A DNA stretch of 64,000 nt from Bacteroides faecis MAJ27. GTDB lineage: Bacteria; Bacteroidota; Bacteroidia; Bacteroidales; Bacteroidaceae. Both the position numbers and the translations under genes were made by a program. How positions within the stretch are numbered: the stretch's first letter is position 1; every line of letters starts with the position of its first letter. Location of the stretch: the NCBI RefSeq assembly GCF_900106755.1, contig NZ_FNNN01000014.1:62001-126000 (forward strand), written 5' to 3'. Below are positions 53,381 through 63,542 of this stretch, one piece after another. The notes under the pieces are model-generated. The model did no database searches, was not told where the DNA came from, and saw only the letters and a program-made list of their open reading frames with translations.

Positions 53381-53468
53381 AATAGAGCCTTCGTTTTGTC
53401 TGAACAGAGGCTCTGACCGGGGCAAATGGAGCCTCTGTTTGGGTGAAATGGAGGCTCTGTTTTCTGGT
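53381..53468. repeat. 22-bp-phased palindrome array E
   Basis: Four 22-bp units at 53381, 53403, 53425 and 53447, with cores AGAGCCTTCG, CAGAGGCTCTG, GGAGCCTCTG and GGAGGCTCTG, each after AAT or AAC. Core shared with array D 26 kb away. Here it lies between divergent genes and is not a terminator. Confidence 0.8.
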
Positions 53469-53485
53469 GGATAGCACGAGGAAAA

Positions 53486-53584
53486 GCCGCCCATACAACC
53501 GCCCCATTTTCAGCCTTTGTAACTAGTTGTATGATAGTGGATTATTGGCTTCTGAAAAATGATGCCGCCCATACACCCGCCCAT
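53486..53584. repeat. Two 21-bp direct repeats, 78 bp apart
   Basis: GCCGCCCATACAACCGCCCC at 53486 and GCCGCCCATACACCCGCCCA at 53564 differ at two of these 20 positions. GC-rich islands in a very AT-rich stretch just after array E. Confidence 0.6.
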
Positions 53585-53707
53585 ATATTATTAATAAATA
53601 TAATTATCTATATTAATATTGTTCGGACGACTCACTTTTTTTGTGTTGCCAAAAGGAAAATAAACAGATAATTCATCCTACATGCAGATACTTTTCTTTT
53701 TTTACTT

Positions 53708-53715
53708 TACCTTTG
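53708..53715 (+). promoter_or_regulatory. -7 promoter element of the coaX operon
   Basis: TACCTTTG matches TAnnTTTG, 25 bp before the TTG start. The following GCGCCCG also occurs after the rpsA -7 box. Confidence 0.7.
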
Positions 53716-53740
53716 CGCCCGCAATTGATAAAAGAGAACA

Positions 53741-54472
53741 TTGAATTTAATTATTGACATAGGAAATACGACTGCAAAAGTAGCTCTCTTTGATGGCAAT
53801 GAGATGGTGGAGGTTGTGACCGACTCCAATCAATCGTTAGATTGCTTGAAAGCTCTTTGTTCCAAATACCCGGTTGAACAAGGTATCGTGGCTACTGTCA
53901 TTGATTTGAGCGAACGGATACTGGCCGATCTGGCTGCTTTGCCGTTCCCTTTGTTATGGCTCAATCATCAGACTCCGTTGCCGGTAGCCAATTTGTACGA
54001 AACTCCCGATACATTGGGGTATGACCGGATGGCAGCGGTAGTAGGGGCTAATGAGCGTTTTCCCCATAATGATATATTGGTCATTGATGCGGGCACTTGC
54101 ATCACTTATGAGTTTATCGACTCGAAGGGGCAGTATCACGGTGGTAATATTTCTCCCGGCATGCAGATGCGCTTCAAGGCACTTCATCAGTTTACCGGGC
54201 GTTTGCCACAGATAGATGCCAACGGGCGGAAACTCCCGATGGGAAAGGATACGGAAACGGCCATCCGTGCCGGAGTGCTGAAAGGGATGGAATATGAAAT
54301 TTCAGGCTATATTGAGGCTATGAAGCATAAATATCCTGAACTTTTGGTTTTTTTAACGGGCGGAGATGATTTTTCTTTTGATAGCAGCGTAAAAAGTGTC
54401 ATCTTTGCAGATAGATTTTTAGTGTTGAAAGGATTAAATAGAATTTTAAACTATAATAATGGTAGGATTTAA
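53741..54472 (+). CDS. coaX: Type III pantothenate kinase
   Basis: 243 residues starting at a TTG codon, since [17 protein letters not shown] begins there and no ATG is near. It has the ASKHA-fold phosphate motif [12 protein letters not shown] (6-17), [10 protein letters not shown] near 93, [10 protein letters not shown] near 118 and [11 protein letters not shown] near 133. It phosphorylates pantothenate, the first step of CoA synthesis. It leads a plus-strand envelope-gene run; its end overlaps the next gene by 14 bp. Confidence 0.93.
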   Translation: MNLIIDIGNTTAKVALFDGNEMVEVVTDSNQSLDCLKALCSKYPVEQGIVATVIDLSERILADLAALPFPLLWLNHQTPLPVANLYETPDTLGYDRMAAVVGANERFPHNDILVIDAGTCITYEFIDSKGQYHGGNISPGMQMRFKALHQFTGRLPQIDANGRKLPMGKDTETAIRAGVLKGMEYEISGYIEAMKHKYPELLVFLTGGDDFSFDSSVKSVIFADRFLVLKGLNRILNYNNGRI

Positions 54473-55751
54473 ACACACGATTTGGGCGCTATTGCTCATG
54501 ATGGTTACCGGAACGGCAATCGCTCAAAATAATACAAACTCTCCTTACACACGATATGGCTATGGCGACTTATCCGATCAAAGTTTCGGAAATAGCAAGG
54601 CGATGGGTGGAATTGCTTTCGGACTCCGGGATGGGGCGCAGATCAATCCAACGAATCCTGCTTCATATACGGCCATTGACTCATTGACGTTCCTGTTCGA
54701 GGGAGGTGTCAGTTTACAGAATATGAATATTAGTAATGGCGGTGTGAAGATGAACGCCAAGAATGCCAGCTTCGATTATCTCGCTATGCAGTTTCGGTTA
54801 GCTCCGTGGATGGGAATGAGTGTCGGATTGCTGCCATATTCTAATATCGGATATAGTGTGTCGGATAGCCAGACTGGGAATGACGGTTTGGTTACCAGCA
54901 GAAGTTTTACCGGAGATGGTGGCTTGCATCAAATGTACGCAGGTATTGGTGTAAAAGTGCTTAAGAATTTGTCTATTGGTGTGAATGCTTCTTACTTTTG
55001 GGGAGATCTAACCCGCGGAAGAGCAGTGTACTATCCGGGAGAATCTTCCTCTTATTCTTATCAACGGACAATGGTAGCTTCAATATCGGACTATAAGTTG
55101 GATTTGGGTGCACAATATACACAGGCTTTGAATAAAAAGAGTTCTTTGACGGTTGGTGCAGTATATTCTCCTAAACATAAGTTGAATAACGATTATTCAT
55201 CAACTGTCCTAATGGCTGCACAGACTAGCAATCAGGCCTCATATCAGGACAATTTGGATGCTACGTTAGAGTTGCCCAATACTTTTGGAATCGGCTTTAC
55301 CTACAATTATGATAAACGTCTGACAGTCGGTGCCGATTACAGCTTGCAGCAGTGGTCAAAAACAAAGTTTGGAGTAGTAACCAATGATGAAAATGTGCGT
55401 CAGGACTTTAATGAAACATTCGATTATTGTGATCGTACAAAAATATCAGTCGGTGCGGAATACATTCCTAATTTGATAGGACGTTCCTATTTCGCCCACA
55501 TAAAATACCGTTTAGGAGCTTATTATACGACTCCGTATTATAAGATTGATGGGAAAAAGGCTTCACGTGAATATGGTGTAACTGCCGGTTTCGGTCTGCC
55601 TGTTCCCCGTTCGCGTTCCATTCTTAGTATCAGCGGACAGTTTGTTCGTGTGAAAGGACTGGAGACGAACATGGTGAATGAAAATATCTTCCGTGTGAGT
55701 ATCGGACTTACGTTCAACGAACGTTGGTTCTTCAAACGTAGGGTAGAATAA
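54459..55751 (+). CDS. Outer-membrane beta-barrel protein, FadL-like
   Basis: 430 residues, signal peptide (about 1-22, TAIAQ) and a barrel of repeated amphipathic strands ending [12 protein letters not shown]. The N-terminal part [24 protein letters not shown] and [18 protein letters not shown] resemble the OmpP1/FadL hydrophobe transporters of Bacteroidota. The substrate is unknown. It overlaps coaX and is followed by a TPR protein, lptC and other envelope genes. Confidence 0.8.
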   Translation: MVGFKHTIWALLLMMVTGTAIAQNNTNSPYTRYGYGDLSDQSFGNSKAMGGIAFGLRDGAQINPTNPASYTAIDSLTFLFEGGVSLQNMNISNGGVKMNAKNASFDYLAMQFRLAPWMGMSVGLLPYSNIGYSVSDSQTGNDGLVTSRSFTGDGGLHQMYAGIGVKVLKNLSIGVNASYFWGDLTRGRAVYYPGESSSYSYQRTMVASISDYKLDLGAQYTQALNKKSSLTVGAVYSPKHKLNNDYSSTVLMAAQTSNQASYQDNLDATLELPNTFGIGFTYNYDKRLTVGADYSLQQWSKTKFGVVTNDENVRQDFNETFDYCDRTKISVGAEYIPNLIGRSYFAHIKYRLGAYYTTPYYKIDGKKASREYGVTAGFGLPVPRSRSILSISGQFVRVKGLETNMVNENIFRVSIGLTFNERWFFKRRVE

Positions 55752-55803
55752 TAAAGTGAGAGAGAATAGACGATATTATATAAACAACTAAAATTTAGAT
55801 ACA

Positions 55804-57129
55804 ATGAAAATTAAAACGCTTGTGGCTATGTTGTTCCTTTCGGCTGGAGCAACCACTGTGGTAGCACAGGATGCGACTAACTGTAATTCGAACAGTAGTA
55901 TCTCGCATGAGGCTGTGCGTGCAGGAAATTTTAAAGATGCGTATACTCCTTGGAAAGCTGTGTTGGATAATTGCCCGACATTGCGTTTCTACACTTTTAC
56001 TGACGGATATAAAATCCTTAAAGGGCTGATGGCACAGATTAAGGATAAAAATAGTCCCGAATATAAGAAGTATTTTGATGAATTAATGAATACGCACGAC
56101 CTGCGTATGAAATACACAGAAGAATTCCTTTCAAAAGGAACAAAGGTTTCTTCTGCCGACGAAGCACTGGGAATTAAGGCTGTAGACTATATCGCTTTAG
56201 CTCCGAAAGTGGATGCTAATCAGGCTTATCAATGGTTGAGCCAGTCTGTAAATGCGGTGAAAGGTGAATCTGCTGGAGCTACTTTGTTCTATTTTCTTCA
56301 GATGTCATTGGACAAATTGAAAGCAGATCCTAATCATAAAGAACAATTTATCCAGGATTATCTGCTCGCTTCAGAATATGCGGATGATGCTATTGCTGCG
56401 GAAACTAGCGAAGCAAAGAAGAAAAACCTGATGGGTATAAAAGATAATCTCGTTGCTTTGTTTGTGAATAGTGGTACTGCTGACTGTGAATCACTGCAAG
56501 GTATCTATGGTCCGAAAGTAGAATCTAACCAGACAGACTTGGCTTATCTGAAAAAAGTAATCGATATCATGAAAATGATGAGATGTACGGAAAGTGAAGC
56601 TTATCTGCAAGCATCTTTCTATGCTTATAAGATGGAGCCGACTGCTGAAGCTGCTACCGGATGTGCTTATCAGGCATTCAAGAAAGGTGATATTGACGGT
56701 GCAGTGAAGTTCTTTGACGAAGCAATCCAACTGGAAACAGACAACGTGAAGAAGGCTGAAAAGGCATACGCTGCCGCAGCTGTATTGGCTTCTGCCAAGA
56801 AGTTGTCTCAAGCCAGATCATATTGCCAGAAAGCAATTAGTTTCAACGAGAACTACGGTGCTCCTTATATTCTGATTGCCAACCTGTATGCAATGAGTCC
56901 TAACTGGAGTGATGAGTCTGCATTGAACAAATGTACTTACTTTGCTGTAATAGATAAGCTGCAACGTGCAAAAGCAGTGGATCCAAGTGTAGCTGAAGAA
57001 GCAAACAAATTGATTGGCACTTATTCCGGTCATACTCCGCAGGCGAAAGACCTCTTTATGTTAGGTTATAAAGCAGGCGACCGTATTACTATCGGTGGCT
57101 GGATCGGAGAGTCTACAACGATTAGATAA
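55804..57129 (+). CDS. Secreted TPR protein
   Basis: 441 residues, signal peptide (about 1-21, VVAQD). The body is helical repeats; TPR-like helices are clearest at about 280-370 (YQAFKKGDIDGAVKFFDEAIQ; ARSYCQKAISFNENYGAPYILIANLY). The C-terminal part has IAELI-type helices and ends GDRITIGGWIGESTTIR. It is probably a periplasmic or outer-membrane-associated scaffold. Family unassigned. Confidence 0.8.
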   Translation: MKIKTLVAMLFLSAGATTVVAQDATNCNSNSSISHEAVRAGNFKDAYTPWKAVLDNCPTLRFYTFTDGYKILKGLMAQIKDKNSPEYKKYFDELMNTHDLRMKYTEEFLSKGTKVSSADEALGIKAVDYIALAPKVDANQAYQWLSQSVNAVKGESAGATLFYFLQMSLDKLKADPNHKEQFIQDYLLASEYADDAIAAETSEAKKKNLMGIKDNLVALFVNSGTADCESLQGIYGPKVESNQTDLAYLKKVIDIMKMMRCTESEAYLQASFYAYKMEPTAEAATGCAYQAFKKGDIDGAVKFFDEAIQLETDNVKKAEKAYAAAAVLASAKKLSQARSYCQKAISFNENYGAPYILIANLYAMSPNWSDESALNKCTYFAVIDKLQRAKAVDPSVAEEANKLIGTYSGHTPQAKDLFMLGYKAGDRITIGGWIGESTTIR

Positions 57130-57134
57130 AATTT

Positions 57135-57788
57135 ATGTTGCGAAAACGAAGTAACCGTTTGTTGCATAAAAGCATAAGCATAACAATTGCCTTCGGGGCA
57201 ATTGTTATGCTTCTTTCATTTTCTTCCTGCGGCGGCAAGAAGAATGCGCTGGGCGACGCTATAACTGAACGTGATTCATTGCCGGTGATGAATACACTGG
57301 GAGTAACGACCCTTATATCCGATTCGGGAGTGACACGCTACCGGGTAAACACGGAAGAGTGGACGGTATACGACCGCAAGAAACCTTCTTATTGGGCGTT
57401 CGAGAAAGGAGTGTATCTGGAACAGTTTGATTCTATCTTTAATATCGAGGCCAGCATTAAAGCAGATACCGCTTATTATTATGATAAGCAGAAGCTCTGG
57501 AAACTGATAGGAAACGTTGATATACAAAACCGGAAAGGGGAGCGTTTTAATACCGAGTTACTTTATTGGAACGAATCTACTCAGAAAGTATATTCCGATA
57601 AGTTTATACGCATCCAGCAGCCGGACCGGGTGATTACCGGACACGGCTTTGACTCTAATCAACAAATGACCGTTTATGTCATTCAGAATATTGAAGGTAT
57701 TTTCTATGTAGACGAAAACGAGGGAACCGCTCAGCCGGAAGTAAAAACATTGCCACCGGATTCTACGAAAAAAGATTCTGTGAAATAA
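57135..57788 (+). CDS. lptC: LPS export protein LptC
   Basis: 217 residues with one N-terminal membrane helix (about 14-33, then SSCGG, possibly a lipobox) and a beta-jellyroll periplasmic domain (WALDKGV-like YWAFEKGVYLEQFD; ADTAYYYDKQKLWKLIGNV; GFDSNQQMTVYVIQNIEG). LptC passes LPS from LptBFG to LptA. It begins 5 bp after the TPR gene. Confidence 0.88.
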   Translation: MLRKRSNRLLHKSISITIAFGAIVMLLSFSSCGGKKNALGDAITERDSLPVMNTLGVTTLISDSGVTRYRVNTEEWTVYDRKKPSYWAFEKGVYLEQFDSIFNIEASIKADTAYYYDKQKLWKLIGNVDIQNRKGERFNTELLYWNESTQKVYSDKFIRIQQPDRVITGHGFDSNQQMTVYVIQNIEGIFYVDENEGTAQPEVKTLPPDSTKKDSVK

Positions 57789-57791
57789 ACT

Positions 57792-59048
57792 ATGAATATT
57801 TATATCTCTTTACTCATCACGATGGCTTTCTCCGCTTTCTTCTCAGGAATGGAGATCGCGTTTGTCTCAGTGGATAAGTTACGCTTTGAAATGGAACGTA
57901 AGGGAAGAGTCACATCCCGTATCCTTTCTGTTTTTTTCAAGCACCCGAACGAATTTATCTCTACCATGCTGGTAGGAAACAATATAGCATTGGTTATCTA
58001 TGGTATATTGATGGCACAGATTATCGGCGATAATCTGTTGGCCGGATTTATTGATAGCCACTTTCTGATGGTACTGGCTCAGACCGTCATTTCCACTCTG
58101 ATTATTTTGGTGACTGGAGAGTTCCTTCCTAAAACATTGTTTAAGATCAATCCCAATCTGGTATTGAATGTTGCCGCTATTCCGCTTTTTATCTGTTATA
58201 TCGTCTTATATCCTATATCCAAGTTCGCTTCCGGAGTATCCTGCCTGTTTCTTCGTATTTTTGGAATGAAGGTAAACAAGGAAGCTTCGGATATCGCTTT
58301 CGGAAAAGTCGATTTGGACTACTTTATACAGAGTAGCATCGATAATGCCGAAAATGAAGAAGAACTGGACACGGAAGTGAAGATCTTTCAGAATGCACTC
58401 GACTTTTCGAGCATAAAGATACGTGACTGTATCGTTCCACGTACCGAAGTGGTGGCTGTTGATCTCACAACCTCACTGGATGAGCTCAAGAACCGTTTTA
58501 TAGAATCCGGCATCTCGAAGATTATTGTGTATGACGGAAATATAGATAATGTGGTCGGTTATATCCATTCGTCGGAAATGTTTCGTGCTCCGAAAGATTG
58601 GCACGATAACGTGAAAGATGTGCCCATTGTGCCCGAAACAATGTCCGCTCACAAACTGATGAAACTGTTCATGCTGCAAAAGAAGACGATTGCGGTAGTG
58701 GTAGACGAGTTTGGTGGTACGTCCGGCATTGTATCATTGGAAGATTTGGTAGAAGAGATTTTTGGTGATATAGAAGATGAACATGATAATACTTCATATA
58801 TCAGCAAGAAGATTGATGAAAATGAATATGTTTTGTCCGCCCGCCTGGAAATAGAAAAGGTCAATGAAATGTTCGGACTTGACCTGCCCGAATCGGACGA
58901 CTACCTGACAGTTGGCGGATTGATACTGAGCCAATATCAGAGTTTCCCGAAACTACATGAATTGGTCCGTGTCGGTCGTTATGAGTTTAAAATAATCAAG
59001 GTGACAGCGACAAAAATAGAACTTGTACGCTTAAAAGTCATGGAATAA
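57792..59048 (+). CDS. CNNM/hemolysin-family transporter (DUF21-CBS-CorC_HlyC)
   Basis: 418 residues: a DUF21/CNNM membrane domain (about 1-180, four helices), a CBS pair (about 200-320; RDCIVPRTEVVAVDL, GGTSGIVSLEDLVEEIFGDI) and a CorC_HlyC domain (about 335-415). Family members are linked to magnesium or sodium transport. Starts 3 bp after lptC. Confidence 0.92.
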   Translation: MNIYISLLITMAFSAFFSGMEIAFVSVDKLRFEMERKGRVTSRILSVFFKHPNEFISTMLVGNNIALVIYGILMAQIIGDNLLAGFIDSHFLMVLAQTVISTLIILVTGEFLPKTLFKINPNLVLNVAAIPLFICYIVLYPISKFASGVSCLFLRIFGMKVNKEASDIAFGKVDLDYFIQSSIDNAENEEELDTEVKIFQNALDFSSIKIRDCIVPRTEVVAVDLTTSLDELKNRFIESGISKIIVYDGNIDNVVGYIHSSEMFRAPKDWHDNVKDVPIVPETMSAHKLMKLFMLQKKTIAVVVDEFGGTSGIVSLEDLVEEIFGDIEDEHDNTSYISKKIDENEYVLSARLEIEKVNEMFGLDLPESDDYLTVGGLILSQYQSFPKLHELVRVGRYEFKIIKVTATKIELVRLKVME

Positions 59049-59103
59049 TGGCGATAACCGTGAAATTTTTAGCTAATAAATAGAAGCATATTAGCATTTT
59101 TTG

Positions 59104-59111
59104 TATCTTCG
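59104..59111 (+). promoter_or_regulatory. -7-like element of the ppiD-like gene
   Basis: TATCTTCG differs from TAnnTTTG at one base; 56 bp before the gene. Confidence 0.4.
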
Positions 59112-59167
59112 TGCGCTAAAATGACAATGGAAAGAAATAATAATAAACATAAATCGTATTAATCAAA

Positions 59168-61306
59168 ATGGCAACATTACAAAACATTAGGTCGAAAGGA
59201 CCTCTATTGGTGATTGTTATCGGTTTGGCGCTGTTTGCTTTCATCGCGGGTGACGCGTGGAAGGTAATGCAACCGCACCAGGCACATGACGTAGGTGAGG
59301 TGAACGGAGATGCTCTTTCCGCTCAGGAGTATCAGAATTTGGTAGAAGAATATACCGAGGTGATAAAGCTCTCTCGTGGAGTGACTGCACTGAACGACGA
59401 ACAGACCAATCAGGTGCGCGACGAAGTATGGCGTTCCTACGTAAATAACAAACTGGTTGAGAAAGAAGCAAAAGCATTGGGATTGACAGTCTCTGCTGCT
59501 GAAATTCAGGATATCCTGAAAGCAGGCGTGCATCCTTTGTTGCAACAGACTCCTTTCCGCAACCCGCAGACCGGTGCTTTCGATAAGGATATGCTGAATA
59601 AGTTCCTGGTAGATTATGCCAAGATGAGCGAATCTCAGATGCCTGCTCAGTATGCCGAACAGTATAACAACATGTACAAATACTGGTCATTCATCCAGAA
59701 AACATTGGTTCAGAGCCGTCTGGCTGAGAAATATCAGGCATTGGTATCTAAAGCACTTCTTTCCAATCCGGTAGAAGCACAGGATGCTTTCGATGCAAGG
59801 GTGAATCAATACGACCTGTTGATGGCTGCCGTTCCTTATTCTTCTGTAGTAGACTCTACAATCGTAGTGAAAGAATCGGAACTGAAAGACCTTTATAACA
59901 AGAAGAAAGAACAGTTCAAGCAATATCAGGAAAGCCGTGATATCAAGTACATCGATGTTCAGGTGACTGCAAGTGCCGAAGACAGAGCTGCTATCCAGAA
60001 GGAAGTAGACGAAGCTACCGAACAGTTGGCTAACACAACAGACGATTATACTTCTTTTATCCGTTCTGTAGGTTCGGAGGCTCCTTATGTAGACTTGTTC
60101 TACAACAAGACAGCTTTCCCGGCTGATGTAGTTGCCCGTCTGGATTCTGCTTCTATAGGTTCAGTTTATGGTCCTTACTATAATGGTGCCGACAATACTA
60201 TCAATTCATTCAAAGTAGTTGCCAAGACTGCCGCTGCCGACTCTATCGAGTTCCGTCAGATCCAGGTATTTGCAGAAGATGCATTGAAGACAAAAACCTT
60301 GGCAGACAGTATCTATACTGCTATCAAAGGAGGTGCTAACTTCGCGGATCTGGCTAAAAAATATGGTCAGACAGGTGAAAGCAACTGGATGAGCTCTGCA
60401 CAATATGAAGGAGCGCAGATCGATGGTGACAACCTGAAGTTTATCTCTGCTATCAACAATACAGGTGTGAACGAAGTAGTGAACCTGCCGTTAGGTCAGG
60501 CTAATGTAATCCTCCAGGTGACTAACAAGAAAGCCGTGAAGGATAAATATAAAGTAGCTGTTGTGAAACGTGAAGTTGAGTTCAGCAAAGAAACATATAA
60601 CCGTGCTTACAATGACTTCAGCCAGTTCATCGCTGCTAATCCTACTGCAGAAAAGATGGCCGCTAATGCTGAAGAAGCCGGATACAGACTGTTGGACAGA
60701 AAAGACTTGTATAGCTCAGAACATACGATCGGTGGTGTAAGAGGCACTAAAGAAGCATTAAGATGGGCATTCTCCGCTAAACCGGGTGATGTTTCCGGTT
60801 TGTACGAATGTGGCGAAAGCGATCACATGGTTGCAGTGGCTTTGGTAGGTGTTACTCCGGAAGGATATCGTCCTTTGAAAGCTGTACAGGATCAGTTGAG
60901 AGCTGAAATTGTTAAAGATAAGAAAGCTGAAAAGATTATGGCTGACATGAAAGCCGCTAACGCGACTTCTCTCGACCAGTACAAAGCGATGTCCGGTGCA
61001 GTAAGCGATTCTTTGAAGTTGGTTACATTTGCCGCTCCTGCCTATGTGTCAGCATTGCGTAGCAGCGAACCGTTGGTAGGTGCTTATGCTTCTGTTGCCG
61101 AAATGAACAAGCTGAGTGCTCCGATCAAAGGTAATGCAGGCGTATTTGTACTGCAGATGTATGGCAAAGACAAACTGAGCGATACCTTCAACGCTAAAGA
61201 TGAAGAAGCTACACTGGCCAACATGCATGCACGCTTCGCAAGCCGTCTGATGAACGACCTGTATCTGAAAGGAAATGTAAAGGATACACGTTACCTGTTC
61301 TTCTAA
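59168..61306 (+). CDS. PpiD/SurA-type peptidylprolyl isomerase
   Basis: 712 residues anchored by an N-terminal membrane helix (about 12-30; LLVIVIGLALFAFIAGD). SurA-like N-terminal chaperone helices (about 35-240), a parvulin PPIase domain (about 345-445; FRQIQVFAEDALKTKTLADS, GGANFADLAKKYGQ) and a C-terminal helical region follow. It fits PpiD, which helps nascent secreted proteins leave SecYEG. The PPIase domain looks more divergent than in E. coli SurA, so isomerase activity is uncertain. Confidence 0.9.
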   Translation: MATLQNIRSKGPLLVIVIGLALFAFIAGDAWKVMQPHQAHDVGEVNGDALSAQEYQNLVEEYTEVIKLSRGVTALNDEQTNQVRDEVWRSYVNNKLVEKEAKALGLTVSAAEIQDILKAGVHPLLQQTPFRNPQTGAFDKDMLNKFLVDYAKMSESQMPAQYAEQYNNMYKYWSFIQKTLVQSRLAEKYQALVSKALLSNPVEAQDAFDARVNQYDLLMAAVPYSSVVDSTIVVKESELKDLYNKKKEQFKQYQESRDIKYIDVQVTASAEDRAAIQKEVDEATEQLANTTDDYTSFIRSVGSEAPYVDLFYNKTAFPADVVARLDSASIGSVYGPYYNGADNTINSFKVVAKTAAADSIEFRQIQVFAEDALKTKTLADSIYTAIKGGANFADLAKKYGQTGESNWMSSAQYEGAQIDGDNLKFISAINNTGVNEVVNLPLGQANVILQVTNKKAVKDKYKVAVVKREVEFSKETYNRAYNDFSQFIAANPTAEKMAANAEEAGYRLLDRKDLYSSEHTIGGVRGTKEALRWAFSAKPGDVSGLYECGESDHMVAVALVGVTPEGYRPLKAVQDQLRAEIVKDKKAEKIMADMKAANATSLDQYKAMSGAVSDSLKLVTFAAPAYVSALRSSEPLVGAYASVAEMNKLSAPIKGNAGVFVLQMYGKDKLSDTFNAKDEEATLANMHARFASRLMNDLYLKGNVKDTRYLFF

Positions 61307-61331
61307 GATCAGTCGTAAAAACGATAACTGC

Positions 61332-61366
61332 AAAAGGTCGTTCCTCTTTCGGGAACGACCTTTTTT
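61332..61366 (+). terminator. Terminator of the ppiD-like gene
   Basis: AAAGGTCGTTCC / GGGAACGACCTTT stem followed by TTTTT. Confidence 0.9.
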
Positions 61367-61411
61367 GCTAACTTTTACATCCTCGCTATACGGAAATCGA
61401 CTTTATTTCCT

Positions 61412-61419
61412 TACATTTG
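61412..61419 (+). promoter_or_regulatory. -7 promoter element of rlmN
   Basis: TACATTTG matches TAnnTTTG, 25 bp before the ATG. Confidence 0.65.
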
Positions 61420-61444
61420 CAAATATAAACCATGAACAGAAAGA

Positions 61445-62482
61445 ATGATGTCTAAATATCCTCTCTTAGGAATGACGCTGGTAGAGCTGCAATCGCTGGT
61501 AAAACGTCTGGGTATGCCCGGCTTTGCCGCCAAGCAGATCGCATCCTGGCTTTACGATAAGAAGGTGACCTCGATTGATGAAATGACTAATTTGTCGTTG
61601 AAACACCGGGAGTTGCTCATGCAGAACTATGAGGTCGGTGCGGAAGCCCCGGTGGATGAAATGCGCTCTGTAGACGGTACGGTGAAATACTTGTACCCTG
61701 TAGGCGGGAATCATTTCGTAGAGTCGGTATATATTCCGGACGATGAACGGGCGACCTTATGTGTCTCCTCACAGGTAGGTTGCAAAATGAATTGTAAGTT
61801 CTGTATGACAGGGAAACAAGGCTACACCGCCAACCTGACCGCTCAGCAGATTATCAACCAGATTCATTCATTGCCCGAACGGGATAAACTGACGAATGTG
61901 GTCATGATGGGAATGGGCGAACCACTCGACAATCTGGATGAAGTACTGAAAGCATTGGATATACTGACTGCTTCTTATGGCTACGCATGGAGCCCGAAAC
62001 GGATAACAGTTTCTACGGTCGGATTGCGGAAAGGATTGCAGCGCTTTATCGAAGAGAGTGACTGCCATCTGGCTGTCAGCCTGCATTCTCCGGTGCCGCC
62101 CCAACGTGCGGAACTGATGCCGGCGGAGAAAGCCTTTTCAATGACAGAAATGGTAGAACTGTTAAAAAACTATGATTTTAGTAAACAGCGTCGACTTTCG
62201 TTTGAGTATATTGTTTTTAAGGGGCTGAATGATTCGCAAATTTATGCCAGGGAGCTGTTGAAGCTGCTTCGCGGATTGGATTGCCGGATCAATCTGATCC
62301 GCTTCCATGCCATTCCGGGAGTAAACCTTGAAGGGGCCGATATGGATACAATGACCCGTTTTCGTGACTATCTGACCACGCACGGGCTTTTCACTACCAT
62401 TCGTGCCTCACGGGGAGAAGACATCTTTGCGGCATGCGGCATGCTGTCGACTGCGAAACAGGAGGAAAATAATAAAAGTTAA
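61445..62482 (+). CDS. rlmN: RlmN, dual 23S rRNA/tRNA adenine C2-methyltransferase
   Basis: 345 residues; the start is ATG ATG, either Met. Radical SAM motif CKMNCKFC (CxxxCxxC) near residues 113-120, N-terminal HhH-like accessory domain, GMGEPLDN near 156-163, and the late catalytic Cys in FAACGML near 330. It methylates A2503 of 23S rRNA and A37 of some tRNAs. Confidence 0.96.
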   Translation: MMSKYPLLGMTLVELQSLVKRLGMPGFAAKQIASWLYDKKVTSIDEMTNLSLKHRELLMQNYEVGAEAPVDEMRSVDGTVKYLYPVGGNHFVESVYIPDDERATLCVSSQVGCKMNCKFCMTGKQGYTANLTAQQIINQIHSLPERDKLTNVVMMGMGEPLDNLDEVLKALDILTASYGYAWSPKRITVSTVGLRKGLQRFIEESDCHLAVSLHSPVPPQRAELMPAEKAFSMTEMVELLKNYDFSKQRRLSFEYIVFKGLNDSQIYARELLKLLRGLDCRINLIRFHAIPGVNLEGADMDTMTRFRDYLTTHGLFTTIRASRGEDIFAACGMLSTAKQEENNKS

Positions 62483-62500
62483 TATATAAAATCGAACATC

Positions 62501-63538
62501 ATGAAAAAGTACTTCTTTTATTTAAGCATGGCTTTAGTAGCTTTGGTCGTTGCTTCTTGTGGACTGAAAGGGAATCATACCTCTAGTGGCCGTCCGTATG
62601 AACTGCTGGTAGTAGTGGATGCGGGTGTATGGGACCGTGCCGCCGGAAGGGCCTTGCATGATGTGCTTGATTCTGACATGCCGGGATTGCCCCAGTCGGA
62701 ACCTTCTTTCCGGATTATGTATACTTCACCGAAAGATTACGACTCTACCCTGAAGCTGATCCGCAACATTATCATAGTAGATATAAAAGATATTTATACG
62801 AAAGGTACTTTCAAATATGCGAAAGACGTTTATGCTTCTCCACAGTTGATACTGACTATTCAGGCTCCGGACGAAGAAGTGTTTGAGAAGTTCGTGGAAG
62901 AGAACAAACAAACGATTATCGACTTCTTTACTCGTGCCGAGATGAACCGTCAGATTACGTTGCTGGAAGAAAAACACAGTAATTTTATCTCTCAGAAGAT
63001 AGATAGCTTGTTTGGCTGTGATATCTGGATACCTTCGGAACTGAACAATTCGAAGACAGGTGAGGATTTCTTTTGGGCTTCTACCAATACAGGTTCTGCT
63101 GATCGTAATTTCGTGATGTATTCTTATCCTTATACGGATAAAGATACATTTACTAAAGAATACTTTGTTCATAAACGCGACTCTGTGATGCAGGTCAATA
63201 TCCCCGGATTCAAAGAGGGCGTTTATATGTCGACGGATTCGTTGCTGACTGACGTCCGTCCGATCAGCGTACACAATGACTACACGATGGAAGCACGTGG
63301 ATTGTGGCGCATGAAGGGAGACTTCATGGGTGGTCCGTTTGTTTCCCACACTCGTCTGGATCAGAAAAACCAACGTATCATTACAGCAGAAATATTTGTA
63401 TACTCACCTGATAAAATGAAACGCAACTTAGTTCGTCAGATGGAATCATCTCTTTATACGCTGAGACTTCCGCAAGAAGCTCCGCAGAGCCAGATTCCTT
63501 TGGGAGTGACCAAAGAAGCGGAACCAACTAAAAAATAA
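62501..63538 (+). CDS. DUF4837 family lipoprotein
   Basis: 345 residues, lipoprotein signal with VASC at about 17-20, then a DUF4837 domain (SSGRPYELLVVVDAGVWD; VNIPGFKEGVYMSTDSLL). Unknown function, conserved in Bacteroidota. 18 bp after rlmN and 4 bp before pdxA. Confidence 0.85.
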   Translation: MKKYFFYLSMALVALVVASCGLKGNHTSSGRPYELLVVVDAGVWDRAAGRALHDVLDSDMPGLPQSEPSFRIMYTSPKDYDSTLKLIRNIIIVDIKDIYTKGTFKYAKDVYASPQLILTIQAPDEEVFEKFVEENKQTIIDFFTRAEMNRQITLLEEKHSNFISQKIDSLFGCDIWIPSELNNSKTGEDFFWASTNTGSADRNFVMYSYPYTDKDTFTKEYFVHKRDSVMQVNIPGFKEGVYMSTDSLLTDVRPISVHNDYTMEARGLWRMKGDFMGGPFVSHTRLDQKNQRIITAEIFVYSPDKMKRNLVRQMESSLYTLRLPQEAPQSQIPLGVTKEAEPTKK

Positions 63539-63542
63539 AAAC

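Larger units (their letters stand above)
53326..53740. other. Intergenic region between divergent genes, 415 bp
   Basis: Contains a weak minus-strand -7 (TATATTCG, 53351-53358) for the DUF4105 gene, 22-bp array E, a 21-bp direct repeat pair and the coaX promoter. No gene seen. Confidence 0.75.
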
